From: Hoplostethus atlanticus
Taxonomy: Eukaryota; Chordata; Actinopteri; Trachichthyiformes; Trachichthyidae
Length of the DNA stretch: 64,000 nt
NCBI GenBank assembly: GCA_034670405.1
Contig: JAXDDX010000048.1
Span: 2,698,501 to 2,762,500 of the forward strand
Direction: 5' to 3'
Shown here one piece after another: positions 55,001 through 64,000 of the stretch. The first letter of the stretch is position 1, and every line of letters begins with the position of its first letter. A model generated the notes under the pieces. The model had not been told where the DNA came from. It saw only the letters and a program-made list of their open reading frames with translations, and searched no databases. The translations under genes and the position numbers were made by a program.

Positions 55001-58000
55001 CCCCATATTTGTATTGTTGTCAGGGTGGAACAGCCTCTGAAACAACATGGGACACAACAATTATCCGTTGTTGCAGTAGAATCAATTCAGGTTAATGGCT
55101 TCCCATAGACAACCAGTGTAGTATTCATCAATTCTACAACTTCTACACTAGATTTCTTCAACTACACGGCGTAATAAAACACCAACCAAAATCTTCAAAC
55201 CCCGAAAAAGTCCAGAAAAAGAATGGTGTTTTGAAACTGAAATGAATAGGAATCCTGTGACTGATCTTGCCACTGTTAACCTTTCCTGTTGTCTGCGTAC
55301 CACAGGTGGTCCTAAAGCTGACCCAGATGATTGGGAAGAATGTGAAGCTGTACGACATGGTGCTGCAGTTTTTACGAACGCTCTTCCTGCGAACCCGAAA
55401 CGTCCACTACTGCACCCTGAGAGCAGAGCTCCTCATGTCCCTCCACGACCTGGACATCAGCGAGATCTGCTCCGTAGACCCCTGCCATAAGGTGAGGATG
55501 CAAACGGTGATGGTAAATTGGTTTAGTAACACCATCACACGGAGTTAATTTCCAAATATCGATATATACATCTATATATCCTATCGATATATTTTGGAAG
55601 AAGAGATAAGAATATACAAGACGAAATGATCCCTGTGGGGAAATTGGGTCATTGCAGCAGCAAAATAATCATAGGCTACAACAAAGACAAATAGAATACA
55701 CAAAGGATTATTTTTAACATAGAATAGAAATGTATGAATGAAAAATATTTTATTTATTTATTTATTTATTTATTTGAATTACAGCATTATGAGGGTGCAT
55801 TATGTGCAAAATAAAATTTTAATTAAGTGAAAAGTTATCAAAATATCAATATATAACAAATGAGAATATGAAGAACAATATGTGAATTTATATATAAATA
55901 GAAATCAAAAAATCATCTGAAGTTTATCATTCAGTAGCTTTAAAATGTAGAGGATCCAGGCTGTAAAGGTATTTCCATTTTGTCAACCAAGTACAGCAGG
56001 TATGGAAGCGTACAGTCAACTGTCAAGCGTGTCAGTCATTCTCTGAAGGCGGGACAATGTTTCAGTACCAACCTGAACTGAGTGCTGTCAGCAACAGCAG
56101 AATATCAGCAATACATCAGAATTCAAATACAAATCTGATTATTGCATTAAAATTTTCATATTGACTCAAATAATACATGCAAAAGTGGAAAAGGACGTGC
56201 AAGTTAACTGTATGCTTCCATACCTTTTCGAGGAAAAAACTGTTCTTCCTGACGTGAAGTCATATTGATATAACAAGGAAACGTGTATTGTGTATTGTGA
56301 CAGTTCACCTGGTGCTTGGATGCCTGCATCCGTGAGAAGTTTGTGGACGCCAAGCGAGCGAGAGAGCTGCAGGGTTTTCTGGATGGAGTGAAGAAAGGAC
56401 AAGAGCAAGTGCTTGGGTAAGAGACGAGAGGAACTTGAACGGCTTAGCTGTCGGAATTCCTAATCACCGATTTCATAACTAACCTCTGGAGCGTTTGTCT
56501 GCTTTCCAGGGACCTGTCCATGATCCTATGTGACCCATTTGCTTGCAACACCCTGGTCCTGAGTACTGTCAGAAACCTGCAAGAACTGCTGAGTCAGGAC
56601 GCTTTGCCCAGGGTGAGGATGCTGTCATACCTGAATCTGAGTTTTTGCTGTTAGCAAAAGACAAACTTGGTTTCATTACTAAACATTTCCACCATTTCCA
56701 TTTATGGATTGTGAACAGGACAGTCCAGACCTGATGCTGCTTCTGAGGATGCTGTCACTGGGGCAAGGAGCTTGGGATATGATTGACAGCCAGGTCTTCA
56801 AAGAGCCCCGTTTGGTAGGTATTTCACTCACTTTTCTTTTACCCTAGGGTATCAGGAGGTCCTTAAAAAGTCTTTAAGCTGCACTAGACAAGATTTTTAT
56901 GTGAAAGAATAACTGAAAAAACACCCATTTTAGCAATCTCAATCACAAAGTGTTTGCAATTTACAAGAGAGTCCTTTCCCTCCTAATTACGACCCTGTAG
57001 ATTTGCCCAAATTACATTTTAGTGTTGGGTATGTTTACATCGTATGATGTAAAACATCACAAAGAACGTTATCTTATCCTGAGCCATTTTTGAAAACATA
57101 ATCATGAAAACTGAATAAGATAGGACGTTCGGGGCGTCCTGGTGGCTCAGTGGTTTAAGGCGCATACCACATAACCGTGACGTCCTGGGTTGGAATCTGG
57201 CCTGGGACCTATGTCGCATGTCATCCCTCCTCTCTCACCTGATCTTTCCAGTCTCTCTCTACTGACTGTCAAATAAAGGCAAAAAAATGCCGAAAAAAAG
57301 ATGGGACGTTCGATGCGGAATGACAAAGCTTACAGGTCATGTTGCTTTTATTGAGTTCATGTCGCTCCTGTTTGGTTTTGAATATGGAAAGCCCCCAAAC
57401 ATCCGCCTTGACATTTTCTTTTCCAACCAGCCCTAGCTCAAAAGCTTTCCTCTCTAACTGGTAGGCTACCAAGACCACCAAGTAGAGTATCCTAAACAAG
57501 TGGAATCAGCTTCACGCAAGAGTCAATACAACATTCATTCCATGTACTTGCCTTCCCGTGTCTCCGACCCCAGGATTTGGAGGTGGTGACGCGTTTCCTG
57601 CCTGCCATGATGTCGGTGGTTGTGGACGACTACACCTTCATGGTAGAGCAGAAGCTTCCCAGCGAGGAGAAGAGCTCCCTGTCCTACTCCACCACCCTAC
57701 CGGACGCCTTCACCAGGTAAACACTGGAATAGGAGAGGAGAGCTCTTAAGGATGCACCTTGGAGAAAATATAACAATACTATGCTAACGAACCTGTGTTA
57801 CCTGGTGAGTTGTCACTATGATTGCTAACGGCTCGATAGAGGTCATAGACTACATAATGCCCCTTAAGTGTCAAGAATGCTTTCTCTGCAATGTCCTATA
57901 TGCTTCTTGAGGAATACTTAAATTGAGGAATAGTATTGCGAGTGCTGCTCCTCCACCCCAGGTACCTGCAGGACAACAGGGTGGCCTGTGAAATGGGCCT

Positions 58001-60017
58001 CTACTACGTCCTCCACATCGCCAAACAGAGGAACAAGAACGCCTTGCAAAGGTTGCTGCCCGCGCTGGGTGAGCACCGCACTTTCTCTGAATTTTTCATG
58101 TTCAGATTGCTTGGGAAGTAATCCCCCCCCCCCCCCCCCCCAGGGATGCGTACCACCACAAATAAAGTTCTGAGCTAAAGGAATCGCCATAAGATTTGTC
58201 AAAGTTGGTTCTGTGTCTCTCGTTGACCCACAGTGGAGACCCACAATGACATGGCCTTCGGCGATATCTTTCTGCACCTGTTGACCGGACACCTCACCTT
58301 GCTGTCCGACGAATTTGCGACAGAAGAGTTCTGCTCTGTTGTCTTCGACGGCTTCCTCCTCACCTCTTTCTCCAGGTGGGTGTCTTCTATTTAGAGGCAG
58401 AGGGTGGCTGATCTTGGAAATATGATCACGTTTATTTTGTAAGTGTTATCTGGAATGATGCTTTTACTTTTTAAAGCTGCACTAGGCAATATGTTGACGT
58501 AAATATCCACCCGTTTTGTCACAAATCACAAAGTGGGGCTGCAAAAGAGTGTCCCATCCACCCTAATTGAAACAAACAGGAAGTGACAGATCAAAACTTA
58601 AATGAGAAATCCAAAAGTGTCTCCTGAACAGCAGTGAGCGATTGCTCCGTCCAGAAAAAGCCGCACTCACCAACGTTAGATCTATAAAGCACCATGAACG
58701 TGCTGTGTTTACATGACGTCACGTTATATGATTTTTGGGTCTTGAAGTCAATGGCCTCTTGGCGCCATCTGGGTCCACAAACATGTAAAGTTGCTCTGTG
58801 CAGCTTTAAGATAGTTTCTGCTACATTGAGCTTGTAAGTTGGTAGCATGTCTCTTAACGCTTCCTTTTTGCTTTTGCTTTTTTCTATTTTCCAGTAAAGA
58901 GAACGTCCACAGACACGCCCTGCGCATGTTGTTGCATCTTCACCACAAAGTGCTCCCATCGTACATGGAAACCTTGATGAAAACCCTCGAACCTCCAAAA
59001 CAGGTTGGCTTCCTTATTCTGAGTCATTTCTGTATTTGTTTGTTTCCTAGCAAAGTGGCTAGTAGAGTAGAGAAAGTTTCACAAGTTTCGCACACTCTCA
59101 GTTGCTTTCATGGGGGTGTACAAGGCCTTTGCTACGCACTTCCTTATATAAACCACCCATTCCAATCACCATCAATATGGAATCGAAATCCTCAAATCTC
59201 ACATATAATGCTTTACTTGAAGTCCATTGTGATGCATCTCAAGCAGATTAGTAGCCCATTAAATTCAATTTCATGCTCTTATAATGTGCTTAGAATTTCC
59301 TTAAGATGCCTTATAATGCCTTATGAGCACCACTTCAAGTGCTACCCATATATACAAACAGCAGATCCAATAAATTAATTGATAAGGTTATTATTTGATC
59401 CTATGTAAGATGTTGATAGCATTATAGTCACAATTAGAAAAAAGGTCAACATGGGGTACTTTGGCTAAATGGTCTCAAATACAACATTCATTATTTTAGA
59501 GTGGATGAAGTTAGCTACTAGCATTTGGTTGTGGCTGGTAACTTCTCATCCTTCATAGGATTTATCTGTTGCAGAGAGGGGGAAAAAGCCGGATGCACTC
59601 TTTAAGGGTGTCGGTACGCTCAATCATGTGATCAAGGGCGACATGTAGTGTTGTAATCAAATGCATGAATTGTGTGCTACACTTTTGTAGGAGGAGATTA
59701 AGTTCTTTTGATTGTTGTTGCATTTCCTACTGGTCACTAGTAGGGGTCAACAAAAGTCTCAAATTACTGCTCCTTTAAAAACATGCAGTGCCTGGCCTTC
59801 CCTCCCTTCAGACAAGTAGCATGCTGACGCGTTTTTATGTATTGTGTGATGGCCACAGAGCAGCGAGCCGGTGAAGGAGCTGTACAGCCAGCTGACGGAG
59901 AAGCTGGAGGCCCAGAAGAAGAGCCCCCCGCCGCCGGACGAAGCCCCAACCCTGGACCTAGGGCTCCATCCAGTGACTGTCCCCACCACCCCCTCCACCC
60001 CGACCACACCTCTCTGA
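52047..60017 (+). CDS. nelfb: Negative elongation factor complex subunit B
   Basis: Exons: 52047-52148, 53673-53833, 53937-54036, 54616-54846, 55306-55491, 56304-56416, 56510-56612, 56719-56814, 57574-57716, 57962-58068, 58234-58375, 58895-59003, 59859-60017. Phases join with no stop, giving 583 residues (human about 580). NELF-B (COBRA1) is a core subunit of the nuclear NELF complex, which with DSIF holds RNA polymerase II in promoter-proximal pause. The family signature runs throughout: MFAGLPELG at the start, LTNCTEPLKAIDQFQ, LPFLDLHGTPRLEFHQSVFD, RQIWQDNQALFGDEVSPLLK, VHYCTLRAELLMSLHDLDI, RARELQGFLDGVKKGQEQVL, HIAKQRNKNALQRLLPAL, and a Pro/Thr-rich tail from about residue 550. Intron 3 has a GC donor. 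It lies downstream of entpd2 on the same strand, 8.6 kb away. Confidence 0.97.
52698..52716. repeat. (AAT)n microsatellite, nelfb intron 1
   Basis: About six AAT units. Confidence 0.85.
53235..53636. mobile_element. MITE family C copy next to nelfb exon 2
   Basis: It follows the order of the copy at 8,228-8,638: AATGCGTTTCATTCTCTCTT, CATCCAATACACCAAGCAGC, AAATAAAGTGCCGCTTAGTGG, TTTAGCGTGACGTTCTC. The right end lies about 36 bp before the exon 2 boundary, so the branch-point region is at the element edge. Confidence 0.6.
54037..54038 (+). other. nelfb: GC splice donor of nelfb intron 3
   Basis: Exon 3 ends CCGAAG and is followed by GCAAGT. The next exon starts at 54616 after CGCAG with VPEKKLKMV, exactly where the family sequence continues. 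AAG/GCAAGT is the strong context seen at real GC-AG introns. Confidence 0.85.
54070..54520 (+). repeat. AT-rich repeat in nelfb intron 3
   Basis: Shares TACATTATGAAAATATTTCA and GCAGGTCTACAGAAGACC wording with 20,641-20,950, and GCATTATGAGGGTGCAT-like wording with 55,783-55,803. Confidence 0.4.
54935..55140 (+). repeat. Dispersed GATAT/AGCCTC repeat in nelfb intron 4
   Basis: It contains TGTCAGGGTGGAACAGCCTC, then GGTTAATGGCTTCCCATAGA and CAACCAGTGTAGT; the last blocks match the minus-strand copy at 61,740-62,045. Confidence 0.65.
55600..55990. repeat. LINE-like AT-rich repeat with (TTTA)n, nelfb intron 5
   Basis: GATCCCTGTGGGGAAATTGG is typical of the 3' or internal part of fish LINE/SINE-type repeats. 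A (TTTA)n run is at 55,748-55,775. Confidence 0.5.
56874..57010 (+). repeat. One-sided relative of the AAAGCTGCACTAG MITE, nelfb intron 8
   Basis: It starts TTAAGCTGCACTAGACAAG and shares the ATCACAAAGTG and CCCTCCTAATT words with the copy at 58,473-58,812. Confidence 0.55.
57132..57297 (+). mobile_element. tRNA-derived SINE in nelfb intron 8
   Basis: The head has A-box (TGGCTCAGTGG) and B-box (GGGTTGGAATC) promoter words in tRNA-like order. The body has CT-rich sequence and an AATAAAGGC-A-rich 3' end. It is flanked by an imperfect 15-bp target duplication, AAGATAGGACGTTCG (57117-57131) and AAGATGGGACGTTCG (57298-57312), differing at one base. Confidence 0.9.
58122..58141. repeat. Poly(C) run, nelfb intron 10
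   Basis: A C run of about 20 nt. Confidence 0.95.
58473..58812. mobile_element. 340-bp MITE in nelfb intron 11
   Basis: Inverted ends TTAAAGCTGCACTAGGCAA and TTGCTCTGTGCAGCTTTAA. Relatives are at 40,322-40,466 and 56,874-57,010. The interior lacks coding capacity. Confidence 0.8.
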
Positions 60018-60550
60018 GGCAGGGAAAACGCACCCAGTAGCAGCAACGGACAGATCAATGATTGTAAATACAGCCGCGAGTTTGGCTCATGAAAAGACTG
60101 AACAATTCTACGTTATTCTTTCTGGTCTAGGGTTGTTTTCTTTTAGATGTTTGTCTCTGAGAGAGGGCAACCATTACTTTTCTTAAATGTGCAGTCTTGC
60201 ATTATTGTCCAAATATATTTTCCTATGTAATTGGGCTGACCATCAGTGTGTTAAGTCGTATTCACATTGTGTCAGTAGTGCAAGAACATTGTAAATATAT
60301 TATTTAGAAATGGACATTGGGTGTTTGTGTGTTACAGGGTCATACAGCAACCTAATCTACACTTCTTGAAATTCAGTATTCAACCATTTTGTCAGCCAAG
60401 GACTTAAGTTAAATTTTCCTTTGTTTCAGTTTTGTGCTATAAATCATTCTGTAAGAGTAGGTGTCATATTTCCAAATGTGAATATCTCATTTGGGAACAA
60501 AACTCTTCATACAGAGGCATCTGTATCATGTAATGACAGGAGTTTTCTTC

Positions 60551-60556
60551 AATAAA
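60551..60556 (+). terminator. nelfb polyadenylation signal
   Basis: AATAAA in TCTTCAATAAAACTTGG, about 530 nt after the stop codon. Confidence 0.75.
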
Positions 60557-61264
60557 ACTTGGTCATTTTTTATTTCATAAGAGAAGACTTAAAATTAATA
60601 TTTTACCAAAGTGCCTTCCAGGGAACAACATTCACTAGCTGTAAATTGGTGTCTGTGTATGTGATGGTGACTTCAATCTGGTGTGGGTCCCATTGGGTGA
60701 TGTAGACAGTCATTGGAGTCCTCAGTGACCTGGAGACGCTCACACATACGAGCTCACTGAAATAGTCCCATTTTTTTATATCCCTCCTGGGGAGCTCAGT
60801 AGATTTATGCTGCATTCAAGTCCTATGGCAATAACCACGGTTACAACGTGGAAGTCGTTGAAGCCATCAATATGCTGCGATTGAAGTTTACTGTCGACTC
60901 CTGGTTGCTCCTGATCATCTTTTTCACACTTAACAAGCATACACTTGAATGATGCATTTGAGTTCATGTTTTACAAGCAAACCGAACATTACACTGTCAA
61001 CCACACACTAAAACCTCGCAAGTAGGTGTGTCACCAAATTACTTATATGACGAAAATTGTTTATCTGGTTGGTTGTATTTTATATGAATTCAACATTCCC
61101 TACTTGACTGGTCTGTCCTTGGTGAGCGTTGTTTTCTAGCAGGAAGCCCGTATCACCCATCTTTCCCATAGCCACGAACGCAGCATTAGAGTCACAGAGT
61201 CCAGTCTCTAGACACAATCCCACTGCAGCGACCCAACCCTTATGAAAGAAGTGTGGAAATGACG
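60557..61264. other. Noncoding, 3' of nelfb
   Basis: It contains a relative of the 46.2-kb repeat (about 60,951-61,012, AGCAAACCGAACATTACACT). No gene is recognised. Confidence 0.4.
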
Positions 61265-61447
61265 TGGAAAACATGTGAGTGTTCCCACATGTGGTTTTTG
61301 GACACTTGTTTTAGTTTTTCACGTGAATAAAGCCAATCACGTGAAAATGTCGAATTCACATGTGATTTTGTGACACAGACTTCATTTTCACATGTGTAAA
61401 AAAAATTTCACATGTGAGATGTGAAAGTGCAGGTTTCACATGTGAGG
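61265..61447. repeat. Cluster of CACATGTG/CACGTG palindromes
   Basis: TCACATGTGA occurs exactly at 61356, 61408 and 61436; TCACATGTGT at 61388; TCACGTGA at 61319 and 61337; CCACATGTGG at 61286; ACATGTGA at 61271. Eight E-box-like palindromes lie in about 180 bp. Confidence 0.9.
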
Positions 61448-61739
61448 AAACTCGCACAAACTAAAAAATAACTGATGACACAAAATTAAAACCAAAAGCT
61501 TTTTAAATCCACAATCCAAACTGCAGCTGGATAGTCTCAGTAGAGGAGCAGGCCGGCATTTCTGACCTTCCCGCAAGGTTGAGCGATCATTAATGGGCTG
61601 AAACAGAGGAGCAAGTTTGAGAATCAGACATATATTGTGCACATTTAATATGGTTAGAGCAATATTGCTGTTTTATTAAGATTTGGATATCAGCCAGTCA
61701 GTGTCGTCCAACTTTGATATGATGCGGTTTGATTGATTA

Positions 61740-62045
61740 CATATTTATTGAACTGATCAATATTACACTGGTTGTCTATGGGAAACCCTTAACCTGAATT
61801 GGTTCTAATGAGATTTTCAGTTTCAACACGTATGCATGAATAGTTACTGATTTCAATGCATAGTTTTAGTGTTTCATGCTCTAAAAGCTGTTTCAGAGGC
61901 TCTACTACCCTGACAAGAAAAATCTGTGGGTAATGCTGAATCCATTTTGGGGTTTGTTTTTACCATGAAAATAATCAAATTTAAAGAGAATATCAGCACA
62001 AAATATACAATGTCGGCAGGTTCAGTATAGACGATAGAGTGTGCA
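61740..62045 (-). repeat. Dispersed GATAT/AGCCTC repeat, reverse copy
   Basis: On minus it reads TGTCAGGGTAGTAGAGCCTC, AAACAGCTTTTAGAGCATGA and GGTTAAGGGTTTCCCATAGA, matching the nelfb intron 4 copy. Confidence 0.65.
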
Positions 62046-64000
62046 ATGCTCCAGAAGGAATATAAAGGTTGCAACAGGTACCAGTACCAGTACGGTACCT
62101 CCATATATCCTCGTGCTGCCTCCTCTGTGGCTCCTCAATCAACACTTCATAGAAGCGCCTCAACACAGGGGCTGCGGTGGAGTGACGTTGCCGTTTTGAG
62201 TTCCTGGTCGGTTCTTAAGATGTGTGGGAGTTAGATGTAGGTTAGATAGATGTAGGTATAAATAAAGTAAATATTCACGAGATGCTGTTTGTACCTGGTC
62301 GTATGCCAGTGCACTGAAAAACAGCTGGCTTGTGTGGGGCAAAATGCATCAGGGGTTTTAATCTGGAACACAAGAACGAGGTTTATGAGGAGGCTTGGGG
62401 AGCAGCGATGATCTAAAAAGAATCTCGAGATGATGCTGTATTCTCACAGTATACTTTACCTTTTACTAGCAGCTATTGCTTTTTTCTGCCGTAGGTCAAT
62501 ACTCTCTCTCAGGCTTCCCATAAATGTATCCGTCTGGGCACTGCGAGCCGAAGAGGCATTGAGACTCTATACAAAGGAAAGCAATTACAGCTATGATATA
62601 TCTAATTTAATAGGAAAATACTCTGGTAGATATCATCAATCTGTGATGTTCAATGCATTCCAGGAGTTATTTTGTGTTGCATTCATATAATTAATAATTG
62701 GAAATTGACACAACTTTCTGTCTTTGCATGTTCATCTATCGATTTACAACAGCACATGATCAACATTCTTTAAAAATAATTTTAAATTTTTTTTTTTTAT
62801 GGCTTCATAGTTGTGACTATGGACATGATTAATTGGCACCCTTAAGAACAATTCATATCAATCAAGAAAAATACACCACCAAACAACAATAAGGAATGTG
62901 ATATGTGAAAAAGAAAAAGTTGAAAAAATGAATTACTGGTGTTATGTTTTTGGCCATGACTAGAAATAAAGTTATTTGTGAATTTGGTCAAACAGCCATT
63001 TATTCCAGCCTCACCTTCAGATTGTGACAGCCAACCCTGTTGCGGGGTTGACAACATGCAATATCTCATAATGTAAAGACGACATCCAATTCATCAGTAC
63101 AGTCCGCTAGTTGTGGCGATACGGAAGCCACAGTAAAAAGTGTGACAACTGACCCGGTCTCCCCTACATTGTCGGTAGCTGTTTTTTTTAGGGTGGATTT
63201 TTCCTTTAATTCCTGCCTTTTTCCTTAATCAGCAGTATGGCTTTTGTGTGATTGAGTAGTCACCTCACCTCTTCAAAGAGCCTTGGTATAACAGGGAACT
63301 TGGGTCTGCAAGAGTTGCTTTCAAACGCCTCAGTCCTCTTCCTATCCACCTTAACAGACTCAGGCCTGTGAATTTGAGTTTCACATACATGATTCAAATC
63401 ATTCAAACAGCAATGGACATGCTACACTAATATTTCAGTATCCTGACTCCTGACTTAGTCTATACCTCAGTTTAATAGACACTAGTGTTGATTTCTCATG
63501 CTGTTCGGGCCTCCTCACGGTATCTGACTTGTGTCCAGTAGTATATGTTGACTGCACAAAAGAGAGCAGAGACAATAACATGCTGACACTGGGGCCTGAA
63601 TGAAATGTGTAAGATGCACGTTGTGGCGGTGAACCCTACCGGCTTTTTCCTCACTTGGTCCGGTTTCACTACGCCAGAGGAAGGAGGGAGCACTGATTTT
63701 CCAACACACACAACAAGGTCCAACGCTTTCCCAGAAGCCCCTAGTGGCGGGTGCAGACTGGTTGATAATTGTCTCGAGCATTTCATGGCTTGGTCCTGCA
63801 GTCTACAATCTAAAACGATCTAAAAATATAACTCCTCTCGGTATAACAAGCCTCATCGTGGTTATCTCTTGACAAATGTTATTAGCTGCCATCAAATGAC
63901 TCAGGAATTTAAAAAAAATGCTCTCAGTAGTTAACTTCGAAATGCTAATGCTAAAGCTATCGCCATAGAGGTTTGTCAGAATTTAGAATTTGTTCAAATG
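62046..64000. other. Gene-free right end
   Basis: A possible old Tc1-type MITE lies at about 62,815-62,965 (ATTGGCACCCTTAAGAACAA near the left; TTTTTGGCCATGACTAG near the right). Open frames of 60-100 codons on both strands show no known motif. No exon is recognised. Confidence 0.4.

Noticed and set aside
57131-57200. Possible tRNA gene
   Set aside because: The A and B boxes belong to a SINE head with SINE body and target duplications; no clean cloverleaf was found.
59837-60058. Open frames on both strands over nelfb exon 13
   Set aside because: Out-of-frame shadows of the proline-rich last exon.

Overview
This is ordinary nuclear DNA of a ray-finned (teleost) fish. The basis is four spliced vertebrate genes with GT-AG introns, a high load of short DNA transposons (Tc1/mariner, PIF/Harbinger, hAT-like), L2-type LINE copies, a tRNA-derived SINE and many microsatellites. 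I cannot name the species. I found no CRISPR arrays, operons, rRNA genes or functional tRNA genes.

Layout. (1) 1-8,783, minus strand: 5' part of fkbp15. Nine coding exons (280 codons) carry the N-terminal WH1-like region and the whole FKBP domain; the 3' part must lie beyond the left edge. Its last visible intron holds a crippled PIF/Harbinger transposon (1,503-2,411), a small TAA-flanked MITE (796-1,043) and a (TC)n tract. (2) 10,366 to about 14,115, minus strand: fgf17, with three core coding exons and a signal-peptide mini-exon. The first coding exon is unresolved. The second core exon has two in-frame acceptors 33 nt apart. (3) 14.2-37.4 kb: a 23-kb gene-poor interval upstream of fgf17 and divergent from entpd2, with repeats, low-repeat blocks that could be regulatory, and a broken L2-type LINE. 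(4) 37,437-43,435, plus strand: entpd2, nine coding exons, complete (503 aa). (5) 43.6-51.4 kb: transposon-rich spacer with a Tc1 remnant, a 217-bp TA-flanked MITE, an old retrotransposon relic, and a 2.6-kb TAA-flanked inverted-repeat element that contains a LINE with an open 350-codon reading frame. (6) 52,047-60,017, plus strand: nelfb, thirteen coding exons, complete (583 aa), one with a GC donor. (7) 60.5-64 kb: noncoding, with a cluster of CACATGTG/CACGTG palindromes.

The genes are functionally unrelated: an endosomal/actin-linked FKBP-like protein, a secreted FGF, a cell-surface nucleotide hydrolase and a transcription-pausing factor. entpd2 and nelfb also lie together on human 9q34.3, so that pair is probably conserved linkage. 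The exons were built by hand from splice sites, reading phase and remembered family sequence. No alignment was run.

I did not find a convincing new biological system. The more interesting signals are transposon nesting with readable target-site duplications, a repeat family present in introns of all four genes, the fgf17 alternative acceptor, and candidate regulatory blocks around fgf17.
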